From Bog-473 sp963809715 (GTDB lineage Bacteria; Actinomycetota; Acidimicrobiia; Acidimicrobiales; RAAP-2): DNA of 64,000 nt. The position numbers and the translations under genes were made by a program. Positions 49,216 to 57,556 of this stretch are shown here, piece by piece (positions within the stretch are counted from its first letter, which is position 1; each line of letters begins with the position of its first letter). Location: the NCBI GenBank assembly GCA_963809715.1, contig CAWEKO010000002.1, positions 434,001-498,000 on the forward strand, written 5' to 3'. Under the pieces are notes generated by a model. The model searched no databases and had not been told where the DNA came from. It saw nothing but the letters and a program-made list of their open reading frames with translations.

Positions 49216-50709
49216 ATGACAGACGTACGCAGCACCCTCCTCTCGCCCGAGCAAATGGGCACCTTCGACGCCGAGGGGAACTACCAGCCCCGACCGATCG
49301 TCGACGACGACCTGGCGGACACCGATCTCGAGCAGGCGATGGGTGACTCCATCATCGAGTTCGACGATGGAGACGTGATCGAGGGCACGGTCGTCAAGAT
49401 CGACCGGGACGAGGTCCTGCTCGACATCGGCTTCAAGTCCGAGGGCGTGATCCCCGCCCGTGAGCTGTCCATCCGCAACGACGTCGACCCGGCCGAGATC
49501 GTCAAACTCGGCGAGCACGTCGAGGCCCTCGTCCTTCAGAAGGAGGACAAGGAGGGCCGCCTCGTCCTGTCCAAGAAGCGCGCCCAGTACGAGCGGGCCT
49601 GGACGACGATCGAGGAGAAGAAGAACAACGGCGAGATGGTGTCGGGCCCGGTCATCGAAGTCGTCAAGGGTGGCCTGATCGTCGACATCGGCCTGCGCGG
49701 CTTCCTGCCGGCGTCGCTGGTCGAGCTGCGCCGGGTGCGCGAGCTCCAGCCCTATGTGGGCAAGGAGATCGAGGCCAAGATCATCGAGCTCGACCGCAAC
49801 CGCAACAACGTGGTGCTGTCACGCCGGGCGTGGCTCGAGGAAGCCCAGAAGGAACAGCGGGGCGATTTCCTGCAGAACCTCAAGCCGGGCGAACGCCGCA
49901 AGGGCATCGTCTCGTCCGTCGTCAACTTCGGCGCCTTCGTGGACCTGGGTGGCATGGACGGACTGGTGCACGTCTCGGAGCTTTCGTGGAAGCACGTCGA
50001 CCACCCCTCCTCGGTGGTGGCTGTGGGAGACGAGATCGAAGTCGAGGTGCTCGACGTCGACTTGGACAAAGAGCGCATCTCGCTCTCGCTCAAGGCAACG
50101 CAGGCGGACCCGTGGCAGGAGTTCGCCGACTCCCACGCCGTGGGCCAGCTCGTCTACGGGCGCATCACCAAGTTGGTGCCTTTCGGTGCCTTCGTGCAGG
50201 TGGGCGACGGCATCGAGGGTCTGGTGCACATCTCGGAGATGGCGGTCCACCACGTGGAGCTGCCCGAGCAGGTCGTGACACCCGGCGAAGAGCTCTGGGT
50301 CAAGATCATCGACATCGACCTGCAGCGTCGTCGCATCTCGCTGTCCATCAAGCAGGCGGCCGAGGGCGGCGAGGTCTCCGAGGAGTACCGCGAGGCCTTC
50401 GGTGAGCACGCCTACGACGACGAGGGGAACTACATCGGCGGCTTCGACTACGTCGAGGGCGAGTTCACTCCCGAGACGGAAGCGCAGGCGGCCTGGGCTG
50501 ACTTTGCCCAGGACGTCGGCACCCATGTGGTGCAGCCGGGTGAGGGCGAAGAGGGCGGCGCTGAGGGTGCTGAAGCCCCCGCGACAGAATCACCGGCCGC
50601 GGAGGCACCGGCCGCTGAGGCGCCTGTCGCTGAGGCACCGGCCGCTGAGGCGCCTGTCGCTGAGGCGCCTGTCGCCGAGGCCGCTGCGGAGGCTCCCGCC
50701 TCCGAATAG
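49216..50709 (+). CDS. rpsA: ribosomal protein S1
   Basis: 497 residues. Four S1 RNA-binding repeats at about 50-120, 136-205, 220-290 and 305-378; repeats 3 and 4 carry NFGAFVDLGGMDGLVHVSEL and PFGAFVQVGDGIEGLVHISE. Four rather than six repeats is the actinobacterial form. The last ~55 residues are a low-complexity APVAEAPAAEAP tail. ATG at 49216 follows AAGGAG. An earlier in-frame ATG at 49186 would skip this site. Confidence 0.95.
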   Translation: MTDVRSTLLSPEQMGTFDAEGNYQPRPIVDDDLADTDLEQAMGDSIIEFDDGDVIEGTVVKIDRDEVLLDIGFKSEGVIPARELSIRNDVDPAEIVKLGEHVEALVLQKEDKEGRLVLSKKRAQYERAWTTIEEKKNNGEMVSGPVIEVVKGGLIVDIGLRGFLPASLVELRRVRELQPYVGKEIEAKIIELDRNRNNVVLSRRAWLEEAQKEQRGDFLQNLKPGERRKGIVSSVVNFGAFVDLGGMDGLVHVSELSWKHVDHPSSVVAVGDEIEVEVLDVDLDKERISLSLKATQADPWQEFADSHAVGQLVYGRITKLVPFGAFVQVGDGIEGLVHISEMAVHHVELPEQVVTPGEELWVKIIDIDLQRRRISLSIKQAAEGGEVSEEYREAFGEHAYDDEGNYIGGFDYVEGEFTPETEAQAAWADFAQDVGTHVVQPGEGEEGGAEGAEAPATESPAAEAPAAEAPVAEAPAAEAPVAEAPVAEAAAEAPASE

Positions 50710-50711
50710 TT

Positions 50712-50731
50712 GCCGCGTCGCATGGCGCGGC
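50712..50731 (+). terminator. hairpin after rpsA
   Basis: GCCGCG-N8-CGCGGC immediately after the stop codon, without a T-run; possible terminator. Confidence 0.35.
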
Positions 50732-50964
50732 GTGCCTGCCAGGATCACGTGACCGGAGCGTCGCGGGCTTCGGGCTGGCATCGTGTATGCGGCGCCCCGA
50801 GGCTCTGACCTCGGTTCTCGGGTCGCTCACCCTGGAACGGCGACGAATCTCCACGCACTGACCCGGACACCGCAATAGCAGTGGCGAAGAACCCCCACCG
50901 GTAGTAGACAACGGTCCTGGGTCTCTTGGCGATTGGCCCACCAACGCGGAAGGTCAGGCGAACC

Positions 50965-52320
50965 ATGGGTGCACGTCTTCGCGGTTTCGGTGCGATCCTG
51001 GCGGGGTTGGTGCTGTGTGGCAGCACGGTGACAACCTCGGCTCTGTTCGTGGCAGGTCCGGCTTCGGCGGCCACGGTCCCGCATTCCACAGGGGACACAC
51101 TGTGTGCCCCCGGGACCTTCAGCGCAACAGGGAACACACCGTGCACGGATGCACCTCCCGGGACCTATGTCCCGTTTTCAGGGGCCACGTCCGTCGTCGA
51201 CTGCGCGGCCGGCACCTACAACCCGCTGTCGGGACAGTCGAGTTGCTTGGACGCGCCGCCCGGTTCCTTTGTGAGTTCGGCTGGTTCGCCTTCCTTCACC
51301 GAGTGCGCCGTGGGCACGTTCAGCGCCTCGTCGGGATCCACGTTCTGTACCGAGGCGCCACCGGGAACCTTCGTGGACACCACCGGAGCCCAGGCGGCGA
51401 CCGACTGCACCGTGGGCACCTATAACCCGTCCTTTGGGCAGGCTGCGTGCCTGGCGGCTCCCGCCGGAACCTTCGTGGACACCACCGGAGCCCAGGCGGC
51501 GACCGACTGCCCCGTGGGCACCTTCAGCGCGAACCCGGGCCAGTCATCGTGCACCGAGGCGCCACCGGGAACCTTCGTGGACACGACCGGAGCCCAGGCG
51601 GCCACCGACTGCACCTTGGGCACCTTCAGCGCGAACCCGGGCCAGTCATCGTGCACCGAGGCGCCACCGGGAACCTTCGTGGACACCACCGGAGCCCAGG
51701 CGGCGACCGACTGCGCCGTGGGCACCTATAACCCGTCCTTTGGGCAGGCTTCGTGCCTGGCGGCTCCCGCCGGAACCTTCGTGGATACAACCGGAGCCCA
51801 GGCGGCCACCGACTGCACCGTGGGCACCTTCAGCGCGAACCCGGGCCAGTCATCGTGCACCGAGGCGCCACCGGGAACCTTCGTAGACACGACCGGGGCT
51901 CAGGCGGCGATGCCCTGTGTCATCGGTACGTACAACCCCGATGCCGGTGCGGCCAGTTGCCTCCAAGCTCCACTCGACACCTACGTGGATACCCCCGGGG
52001 CGACTGCCGCGACTCCGTGTCCCGCAGGGACCTCGACCATCGGGGTGGGCTCGACGAGTGCCTCCGATTGCATCGTCCCGGCACCGACCATTTCACATAT
52101 CCCGGCGAGTGGGCGAGTGGGGGCGACCATCACCATCAAAGGCACGAACCTGTCCGGTGCGACCAAGGTCACCTTTGGTGGAAAGAAAGCCATCACGATC
52201 GTCTCCGACACCGCAACCAAGTTGAAGGTCAAGGTCCCGAGCGGCGCCAGGAGTGGGAAGATCAAAGTCGTGACTCCCGGGGGAACGGTGGCGAGCGCCA
52301 CGTCGTTCAGGGTGACCTGA
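50965..52320 (+). CDS. secreted cysteine-repeat protein with C-terminal IPT/TIG domain
   Basis: 451 residues, function unknown. Signal peptide 1-36 (ILAGLVLCGSTVTTSALFVAG ... ASA). From Cys47 nine units of 33-34 residues follow, pattern C-x2-GT(F/Y)-x6-G-x2-xC-x2-AP-x-GTFV-x3-GA-x-AATD, plus a partial tenth; they resemble GCC2/GCC3 or TNFR-like modules with two Cys each. Residues about 372-451 form an IPT/TIG beta-sandwich (PTISHIPASGRVGATITIKG). No membrane anchor or sorting motif is seen, so it may be released or bound by partners. Several repeats are nearly identical in DNA. Confidence 0.82.
   Translation: MGARLRGFGAILAGLVLCGSTVTTSALFVAGPASAATVPHSTGDTLCAPGTFSATGNTPCTDAPPGTYVPFSGATSVVDCAAGTYNPLSGQSSCLDAPPGSFVSSAGSPSFTECAVGTFSASSGSTFCTEAPPGTFVDTTGAQAATDCTVGTYNPSFGQAACLAAPAGTFVDTTGAQAATDCPVGTFSANPGQSSCTEAPPGTFVDTTGAQAATDCTLGTFSANPGQSSCTEAPPGTFVDTTGAQAATDCAVGTYNPSFGQASCLAAPAGTFVDTTGAQAATDCTVGTFSANPGQSSCTEAPPGTFVDTTGAQAAMPCVIGTYNPDAGAASCLQAPLDTYVDTPGATAATPCPAGTSTIGVGSTSASDCIVPAPTISHIPASGRVGATITIKGTNLSGATKVTFGGKKAITIVSDTATKLKVKVPSGARSGKIKVVTPGGTVASATSFRVT
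51406..51915 (+). repeat. tandem 102-base coding repeats
   Basis: Five consecutive 102-base units (starting 51406, 51508, 51610, 51712, 51814) are nearly identical in DNA, and the unit at 51406 matches the one at 51712 best, as do 51508, 51610 and 51814. This points to recent duplication in blocks and makes copy number liable to change. Confidence 0.85.
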
Positions 52321-52573
52321 AGCGAACGAACCCGACCATCGTCGATCGAGCAGTGAACGGTTCGAAAGAGGCGCCCGCAGAGGCGCTGTCATTCGCGCTC
52401 GTGAGCGCACGACTTCGACGAGCAAGACCCGGGAATTCACGGCGGCGACCCAGACCGCGATGACGAAGGCGGCGGACAGCCAGAAAGAGGGCCGCCCTTC
52501 CGTCGTCCGCCGGCGTGACTGCCGAGTAGCCGTTCATGAGACGGGGACACCTTCCGGCGACCTGGCGTGCTAT
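52321..52573. other. intergenic stretch, nothing recognised
   Basis: About 250 bases without a credible gene, of mixed composition, between the secreted repeat protein and the MarR operator. No clear terminator was found. Confidence 0.5.
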
Positions 52574-52592
52574 TAGTTAGCATAAGTAACTA
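52574..52592 (+). promoter_or_regulatory. operator of the marR-MFS operon
   Basis: TAGTTA-N7-TAACTA is a perfect inverted repeat of 19 bases whose right end runs into the -10 hexamer TATACT (52591-52596). The AT-rich site stands out from its surroundings. Binding by the MarR protein encoded downstream would block RNA polymerase. Confidence 0.6.
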
Positions 52593-52596
52593 TACT
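52591..52596 (+). promoter_or_regulatory. -10 element of marR (leaderless)
   Basis: TATACT ends six bases before the marR ATG at 52603. Confidence 0.55.
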
Positions 52597-52602
52597 GGTG
52601 GC

Positions 52603-53079
52603 ATGAGTTCCTCCGCACCATCGGTCCAGGTAGACCCGCAGGCGACGGGCCGGAGCTCGGAACCTGATGAGGAGCTGGCCACCCGCCTTCGCGTGGCGGT
52701 GACTCGCCTCAACCGCAAGCTTCGTCAGCAGGCTCTGGCCGGACTGTCACCGGCTCAGGCCTCGGCACTCGGTACCGTCAACAGGTTGGGCCAGCCCACC
52801 TTGGGCGAACTCGCCTCGGCCGAGCAGGTGCAGCCGCCGACGGTCACCCGATTGGTGACCACGTTGGAGACCGCCGGCTTGGTGGCCAGAGAAACCGACG
52901 CTGTCGACCGGCGGGTGGTCCGGGTGAGGATCACGGCCGAAGGCCGCCGCAACCTGCAGCGCATCCGGACCCTGAAGAACGCTTTTCTCGCCCGTCGACT
53001 GGCCACCCTCGACCCGGCTGAGAAGGTGCACGCCGAAGATCTGACCCGCCTGCTCGAACACCTGGTGGCCGACGGATGA
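52603..53079 (+). CDS. MarR-family transcriptional regulator
   Basis: 158 residues. Winged helix about 50-125: LSPAQASALGTVNRLGQPTLGELASAE, recognition helix TVTRLVTTLETAGLV and wing RETDAVDRRVVRVRITAEGR. The helical ends form the dimer. ATG at 52603 follows its -10; an upstream GTG-like extension would cross the operator. Overlaps the exporter gene by ATGA, so it probably represses both when no ligand is bound. Confidence 0.88.
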   Translation: MSSSAPSVQVDPQATGRSSEPDEELATRLRVAVTRLNRKLRQQALAGLSPAQASALGTVNRLGQPTLGELASAEQVQPPTVTRLVTTLETAGLVARETDAVDRRVVRVRITAEGRRNLQRIRTLKNAFLARRLATLDPAEKVHAEDLTRLLEHLVADG

Positions 53080-54437
53080 GCCCGATCACCCGGGCGGCGC
53101 GACAGACCTTCATGGCGCTGCGTGTCCGGAATTACCGCCTCTACTTCATCGGCCAGGTGATCTCGGCCTCGGGCACCTGGATGCACGCTGTCGCCCTGGG
53201 CTTGCTCGTCCTTTCGGACCAGCTCCACGGGAACGGCTTCAACGTCGGCATCGTCACGGCCCTGCAGTTCGTGCCGATGCTGGTGCTCGGCAGTTGGGGC
53301 GGGCTGGTCGTCGACCGGGTCGACAAGCGGCGGCTCCTCTATCTCACCCAGACGGCTTCGCTCGTGCTCGCCCTCGCTCTCGGCCTGCTGGTGGCCCTGG
53401 GGACCATCACCATGTGGGAGGTCTACCTGATCTCCACGCTCTTTGGTGTCGTCAACCTCTTCGACAACCCGGCTCGTCAAACCTTCGTCTCAGAGATGGT
53501 CGGCCGCGATCTGATGCCCAACGCCATCAGCCTCAACAGCGTGGTCATGAACTCGGCCCGGGTCATCGGCCCGGCCGTCGGCGGAATCCTGATCTTCACC
53601 GTCGGCCTGGCGGCCTGTTTCCTGTTCAATGCGGTGTCCTACGTGGCTGTCCTGGTCGCCCTGTTCATGATGCGTCCAACCGAGCTCCACCAGCGTCCGG
53701 TGGTGGTCCGGGCGAAGGGCCAGGTACGCGAAGGCTTTCGCTACGTATGGTCGACCCGCGAGCTGCGCGATCCATTGCTGGCCATGGCGGTGGTCGGCAT
53801 CTTCGCCTTCAACTTCACGACAACGCTTCCGCTGCTGGCCACCCGCACGTTCCACGGCGGCGCCGGTACCTACAGTGCCCTCATGGCGGCCATGGGAGCA
53901 GGCGCGGTAGTCGGCGGGCTGATGGTGGCCCACCGCAGCAGGCCCAGCATCGCCATGCTCAGCTCGATCGGCCTGGCCTTCGGCGTCATGCTCCTGCTGG
54001 TCGCCGCCGCCCCCACCGAGGTCGTGGCGCTGGTGGCGCTGGTCTTCATGGGCCTCTGCAGCATCTCGTTCATCTCCACTGCGAACGCGACGATCCAGAT
54101 GCAGGCCGACCCGGCCATGCGTGGTCGGGTGATGGCGCTCTACGCCATCGCTTTCCTTGGCAGCACACCCATCGGAGCTCCCCTGGTGGGTTGGATCGCC
54201 GATGTCACGAATCCGCGGATCGCCATCATGGTGGGCGGCGTGGCCACCCTTGCCGCCTGCGTCCCCCTCGCCCTTCGGTATTGGGCCGACCGGAGGTCCG
54301 AATCGATCTTGGCCGTGACCTCTGAGGTTTCGGACGCCGAACCAGGTGAGGTGGTGGACTTCGCGCCTCGACCGATCATCGAGGATGTCCGATCCGTTGA
54401 GGATCAGAGGCAGATTCGTCGGGTCGGGACTGCCTGA
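53076..54437 (+). CDS. MFS exporter (DHA3/EntS-like)
   Basis: 453 residues, about 12 membrane helices. FRNYR-like start (ALRVRNYRLYFIGQVISASGT), WGGLVVDRVDKRRLL as the loop 2-3 motif, ALNSV-type LNSVVMNSARVIGPAVGG, and in the second half MRGRVMALYAIAFLGSTPIG, typical of the MFS_3 group (enterobactin exporter EntS, macrolide exporters). The C-terminal 45 residues are an acidic cytoplasmic tail. Likely a drug or metabolite exporter controlled by the co-encoded MarR. Confidence 0.86.
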   Translation: MSPITRAARQTFMALRVRNYRLYFIGQVISASGTWMHAVALGLLVLSDQLHGNGFNVGIVTALQFVPMLVLGSWGGLVVDRVDKRRLLYLTQTASLVLALALGLLVALGTITMWEVYLISTLFGVVNLFDNPARQTFVSEMVGRDLMPNAISLNSVVMNSARVIGPAVGGILIFTVGLAACFLFNAVSYVAVLVALFMMRPTELHQRPVVVRAKGQVREGFRYVWSTRELRDPLLAMAVVGIFAFNFTTTLPLLATRTFHGGAGTYSALMAAMGAGAVVGGLMVAHRSRPSIAMLSSIGLAFGVMLLLVAAAPTEVVALVALVFMGLCSISFISTANATIQMQADPAMRGRVMALYAIAFLGSTPIGAPLVGWIADVTNPRIAIMVGGVATLAACVPLALRYWADRRSESILAVTSEVSDAEPGEVVDFAPRPIIEDVRSVEDQRQIRRVGTA

Positions 54438-54576
54438 CGGAGCGTGGCCTTCGCGGCGAGACTGCCGAGGCCGCGGGCGTGACGGCTCGGCACATCGGAG
54501 AAGTTCGGTGACCCCTCTGATGTGAGGAATGCTCGACTCGGTCGGGGTGACGCTGAAAGGGAGGACCCCGCCGGCC

Positions 54577-55572
54577 TCAGTGCTTCCCGACGTGTCCCCG
54601 GGCCGGGCCATCTGGCCCTACCTCGAGCGCGTGGCGGTCCCAGTGGGCCAGCTCGGCCGCGGCCTCGTATGTGCTCTGGAAGAAGGACAAGAGCAAGGCA
54701 TCGGGATCCTCGGCGCGCCGCACTTCGGCGTAGGGCAGCACGAACTCGCCCAGGGAGTCGTCGTAGGAAGCCGCCTCCGGCGTCACGGGCCAGGTGGCGA
54801 AGCCGTCGGGAGCCGGATAGGCGTAGGCGTAGAACCACCCTTCGCCCGGGCCGCCGGGCCAGTAGCCGCAGCTGCTCACCTCGTGGCTGTAGGCCATCTG
54901 TTGCACCCAGTCGGGGCAGTGGGGCACCCCACCCGGATGGCGTGGCGCCTCCCGGCCTGAGAAGCGGGTCACGGCCAGGTCGGCCCCACCCCAGAAATAG
55001 TGCACCGGGCTGACCTTGCCCTGGAAGCGGGCGCGGAAGACCTTCATCACCCGGTGCATCTGCACCAGGGCCAACCAGAAGCGCTGCGCCGCGTCGGCGT
55101 CGTAGGGGCGCGTCGCCGTGTCATCGGGAAAGGCCACCACGTCCTGGAGTTCCTGCGGATACGGATTGATGGTGACGGGTGCGCCGACGCCGGCCAGGGC
55201 CTCCATGGTGGCGGCGTAGAAGTCGGCGACCGACTGCGGTTGGAGCGCGACATGCCCGTAGTTGCCGTGAGCCGTGCGTACCTCCAGCCGATGGGTGAGG
55301 AAGTCGAACTCCATTTCGAGGCCGAGACCGCTGGCGTCCATCAACGAGGTGGTGAGCCCGCGGGCGGACACGTAGAGCGGGACCTGCCACCAGTGGTTGA
55401 CCATGGGCTCGAGCGCGAGGCGCACCTTCCCGACCACCTGGGTCCACAGGTGGAGCGCGTCCTTCGTGCCTTCCCAATCCGAGAGCGTGAGCTCCGGCAG
55501 TCGCTCGGGTCCGGCCAGTCGCTCATGGGATCGAGCGTAGCGACGGCGCCAGCCGGGTTTCTCGAGATGCAC
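54577..55572 (-). CDS. DUF5996 family protein, 5' end doubtful
   Basis: 331 residues as an open frame. Conserved DUF5996 blocks: LPELTLSDWEGTKDALHLWTQ, VGKVRLALEPMVNHWWQVPL, YVSARGLTTSLM, VHYFWGGADLAVTRFSGREA, CGYWPGG and GWFYAYAYP. Function unknown. Homology starts near residue 25. The GTG at 55572 lies upstream of a good leaderless signal (TACGCT at 55534-55539, then ATG at 55526) that is out of frame by one base, so either the start lies elsewhere or one base is missing near 55510. Confidence 0.72.
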   Translation of the reverse strand: MHLEKPGWRRRYARSHERLAGPERLPELTLSDWEGTKDALHLWTQVVGKVRLALEPMVNHWWQVPLYVSARGLTTSLMDASGLGLEMEFDFLTHRLEVRTAHGNYGHVALQPQSVADFYAATMEALAGVGAPVTINPYPQELQDVVAFPDDTATRPYDADAAQRFWLALVQMHRVMKVFRARFQGKVSPVHYFWGGADLAVTRFSGREAPRHPGGVPHCPDWVQQMAYSHEVSSCGYWPGGPGEGWFYAYAYPAPDGFATWPVTPEAASYDDSLGEFVLPYAEVRRAEDPDALLLSFFQSTYEAAAELAHWDRHALEVGPDGPARGHVGKH

Positions 55573-55578
55573 GCCGTG

Positions 55579-55839
55579 ATGGTTTCCATGACCGGGTTCA
55601 GCCTCGACAACGGCAGTTCATGCGGGTTCTCGGTATCGACCGACCTCAGTGGCGTCGATGCGCTGCTCGATGCTCTGGCGGCCAATGGCGGTCCAACCGC
55701 GACCCAGGCGATCGGCGAGGGCAGCCCGGCCGTCGACGCCGCTGGAACACCTGCCCAACGGTGTCCCGCTGTCGATCAGCGTGGGGTCACGCGACCCGAC
55801 GAGCCGTCCGACAACGGCGCCTGCGACATCGGCGCATTC
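55579..55839 (+). pseudogene. remnant of a choice-of-anchor Q domain protein
   Basis: About 87 codons matching the C-terminal end of secreted parallel beta-helix proteins: TGFSLDNGSSCGF, LDALAANGGPTATQA, GSPAVDAAG, CPAVDQRGVTRP and GACDIGAF. No start, signal peptide, N-terminal helix repeats or proper stop accompany it; the frame runs on into antisense of map. It lies between two minus-strand genes and is best read as a decayed fragment. Confidence 0.65.
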
Positions 55840-55867
55840 CGAGTTGTCGCGGCGGTCCGTGAATCGC

Positions 55868-56608
55868 TCAGGCGGTCAGAACGAGCGGCTCGCCGTGACG
55901 CACCACCATGGTGTGCTCGACTTGGGCCACGGCACTGCCGTCGGACGTGCGCAGGGTCCAGCCGTCGTCGCCCTCGACCACATGGGTGGCCGAGACGGAG
56001 AGAAAAGGCTCGACCGCGAGGACCAACCCCTCGTGCAGGACCGTGCGCTGGCCGCCGTCGACGCTCGGCACCTGCGGTCCTTCGTGGAGCTCCCGCCCGA
56101 TGCCGTGCCCGAAGAGGTTGCGGATGGTGCAGAAGCCGTGGCGCCTGGCCTGGCGTTCGACCGCCCGCCCGATGTTGCGCAGCCGGGCGCCCGCTCGGGC
56201 CGCATCCATGGCGTCGGCCTGGGCCAGGCGCGTCGCCTCGAGCAGGCGCGCCGCCAGCAGTGTCACCGGGCCCACGGCGACGCTGACCCCCGTGTCGGAG
56301 AAGTACCCGTCGAGCTCGGCCGAGATGTCCAGGTTGACCAGGTCGCCGGCGCGCAGCTGGCGGGAAAGCGATGGCACGCCGTGCGCCGCCTCGTCGTTCA
56401 CGCTGATGCAGGTCGATCCCGGGAAGCGGTAGGTGAGGCGCGGCGCGGATCGGGCACCGTGACGCCGGAAGACGGCCCGGCCCACCGCATCGAGTTCGCC
56501 CGTCGTGATCCCGGGGACGACGGCGGCCACCATCTCCCCACGTGCCTCGGCGACCACCCGGGCGGCCCGCAGCAGCCCGTCGAGGTCGTCCTGGCCGTCG
56601 ATCGTCAC
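55868..56608 (-). CDS. map: type I methionine aminopeptidase
   Basis: 246 residues; removes N-terminal Met. Metal ligands: two Asp in NLDISAELDGYFSDTG, His in FGHGIGRELHEGP, Glu in LAVEPFLSV and Glu in QVEHTMVV; the substrate His is in VNDEAAHGVPS. GTG at 56608 is chosen because TATGAT lies seven bases upstream; the tandem ATGs at 56617 and 56620 fall inside that -10. A zinc-finger N-terminus is absent. Confidence 0.92.
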   Translation of the reverse strand: MTIDGQDDLDGLLRAARVVAEARGEMVAAVVPGITTGELDAVGRAVFRRHGARSAPRLTYRFPGSTCISVNDEAAHGVPSLSRQLRAGDLVNLDISAELDGYFSDTGVSVAVGPVTLLAARLLEATRLAQADAMDAARAGARLRNIGRAVERQARRHGFCTIRNLFGHGIGRELHEGPQVPSVDGGQRTVLHEGLVLAVEPFLSVSATHVVEGDDGWTLRTSDGSAVAQVEHTMVVRHGEPLVLTA

Positions 56609-56615
56609 GCCAGCC

Positions 56616-56621
56616 ATCATA
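56616..56621 (-). promoter_or_regulatory. -10 element of map (leaderless)
   Basis: TATGAT on the minus strand, seven bases before the GTG at 56608. Confidence 0.5.
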
Positions 56622-56653
56622 CGGGTGGGCGTCGTTCGGCCACTGACCTGGTG

Positions 56654-57556
56654 TCAGCGGGCCTGCGCGCCCGCGTCCGCCTCGAGCCGATCCGCCAAGA
56701 CCCGGGCGAACCCGCCCACCTTGTCGGGGTGCCAGGCGAAGAAGAGCAGGGGGTCGAGCAGCTCGAGCTCGAGCAGGAGTGGGTCGCCCCCGACCCCCCG
56801 GACCGTGTCCACCCGGGCGTAGGTGGTCGGCCCGAGCAGGTCCTCGGCCGCCGCCACCGCCCGGCGTCCCAGGGCCAGCTGGTCGTCGGTGGGAGCGGCC
56901 ACGACCACCACCTGGTTGTGGATGAGGTCGTCGAGCGGACCGGTGCCCCGCCGGATCATGGGCTCCTTGTGGATGGCGTGGCTGAAGGTCCCCCCGAGGA
57001 AGATCAAGCCGAGCTCGCCCTCGTCGTCGACGGCTGACTGGTAGGGCTGCACCATGGCCACGCGTCCCGAAGCCACCAGATCGTCGATGTGGCGGCGGCC
57101 CTCGTCGTGCTCGTGGGGTTCGTAACGCGCCGTCTGGTGTCCGCCACCCGAGATCGCGGGCTTGACGACCACCTCACCCTCCAAGTCGACCGGCGCCGCC
57201 CGTTCGACCCACGACGTCGGCACTACCGGGACGCCCGCTGCTTCCAGGGCGCGCAGGTAGCGCTTGTCCAGGTTCCAGCGCAGCGTGGCGGGGGAGTTGA
57301 CCATCGGGACCCCGCCGCGCTCGAGCGTCTCGGTCCAGCGCACGAACTCGTCGACGTGGCGGATGTTGTCCCAGGCCCCGTTCGCCACCACCAGGTCGTA
57401 GTCGGCCCAGCGCACGTCGGGGTCGTTCCACACCGCCGTTTCCGCTTCGAGGCCCGCTTCGGCCAGCGCCCCGATGATGAGGGGTCCCTCCTCGAGCAGG
57501 TCCGGGAACCGGGCCGCGGCCGCCAGCGCCACCCGGCGGGACCGGGGCTGGCTCAA
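56654..57556 (-). CDS. ATP-grasp family ligase
   Basis: 300 residues. Glutathione-synthetase-like ATP-grasp: N-terminal EEGPLIIGALAEAGLEAETAVW and VANGAWDNI, central NSPATLRWNLDKRYLRALEAAG, ATP-binding EVVVKPAISGGGHQTAR, VQPYQ (hinge), GGTFSHAIHKEPM, and metal-binding LLLELELLDPLLFF. Substrate unknown; family enzymes join a carboxylate to an amine. The TTG at 57556 overlaps the oppF stop (TTGA), so it is the last gene of the opp operon. Confidence 0.8.
   Translation of the reverse strand: MSQPRSRRVALAAAARFPDLLEEGPLIIGALAEAGLEAETAVWNDPDVRWADYDLVVANGAWDNIRHVDEFVRWTETLERGGVPMVNSPATLRWNLDKRYLRALEAAGVPVVPTSWVERAAPVDLEGEVVVKPAISGGGHQTARYEPHEHDEGRRHIDDLVASGRVAMVQPYQSAVDDEGELGLIFLGGTFSHAIHKEPMIRRGTGPLDDLIHNQVVVVAAPTDDQLALGRRAVAAAEDLLGPTTYARVDTVRGVGGDPLLLELELLDPLLFFAWHPDKVGGFARVLADRLEADAGAQAR

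Noticed and set aside
50580..50709. Short GCTGAGGC-type repeats at the end of rpsA
   Set aside because: They encode the Ala/Pro/Glu-rich tail of S1, a common low-complexity feature, not a regulatory array.
51406..51915. Regular repeats that might suggest a CRISPR array
   Set aside because: Period is 102 bases without unique spacers, fully in frame with a secreted protein.
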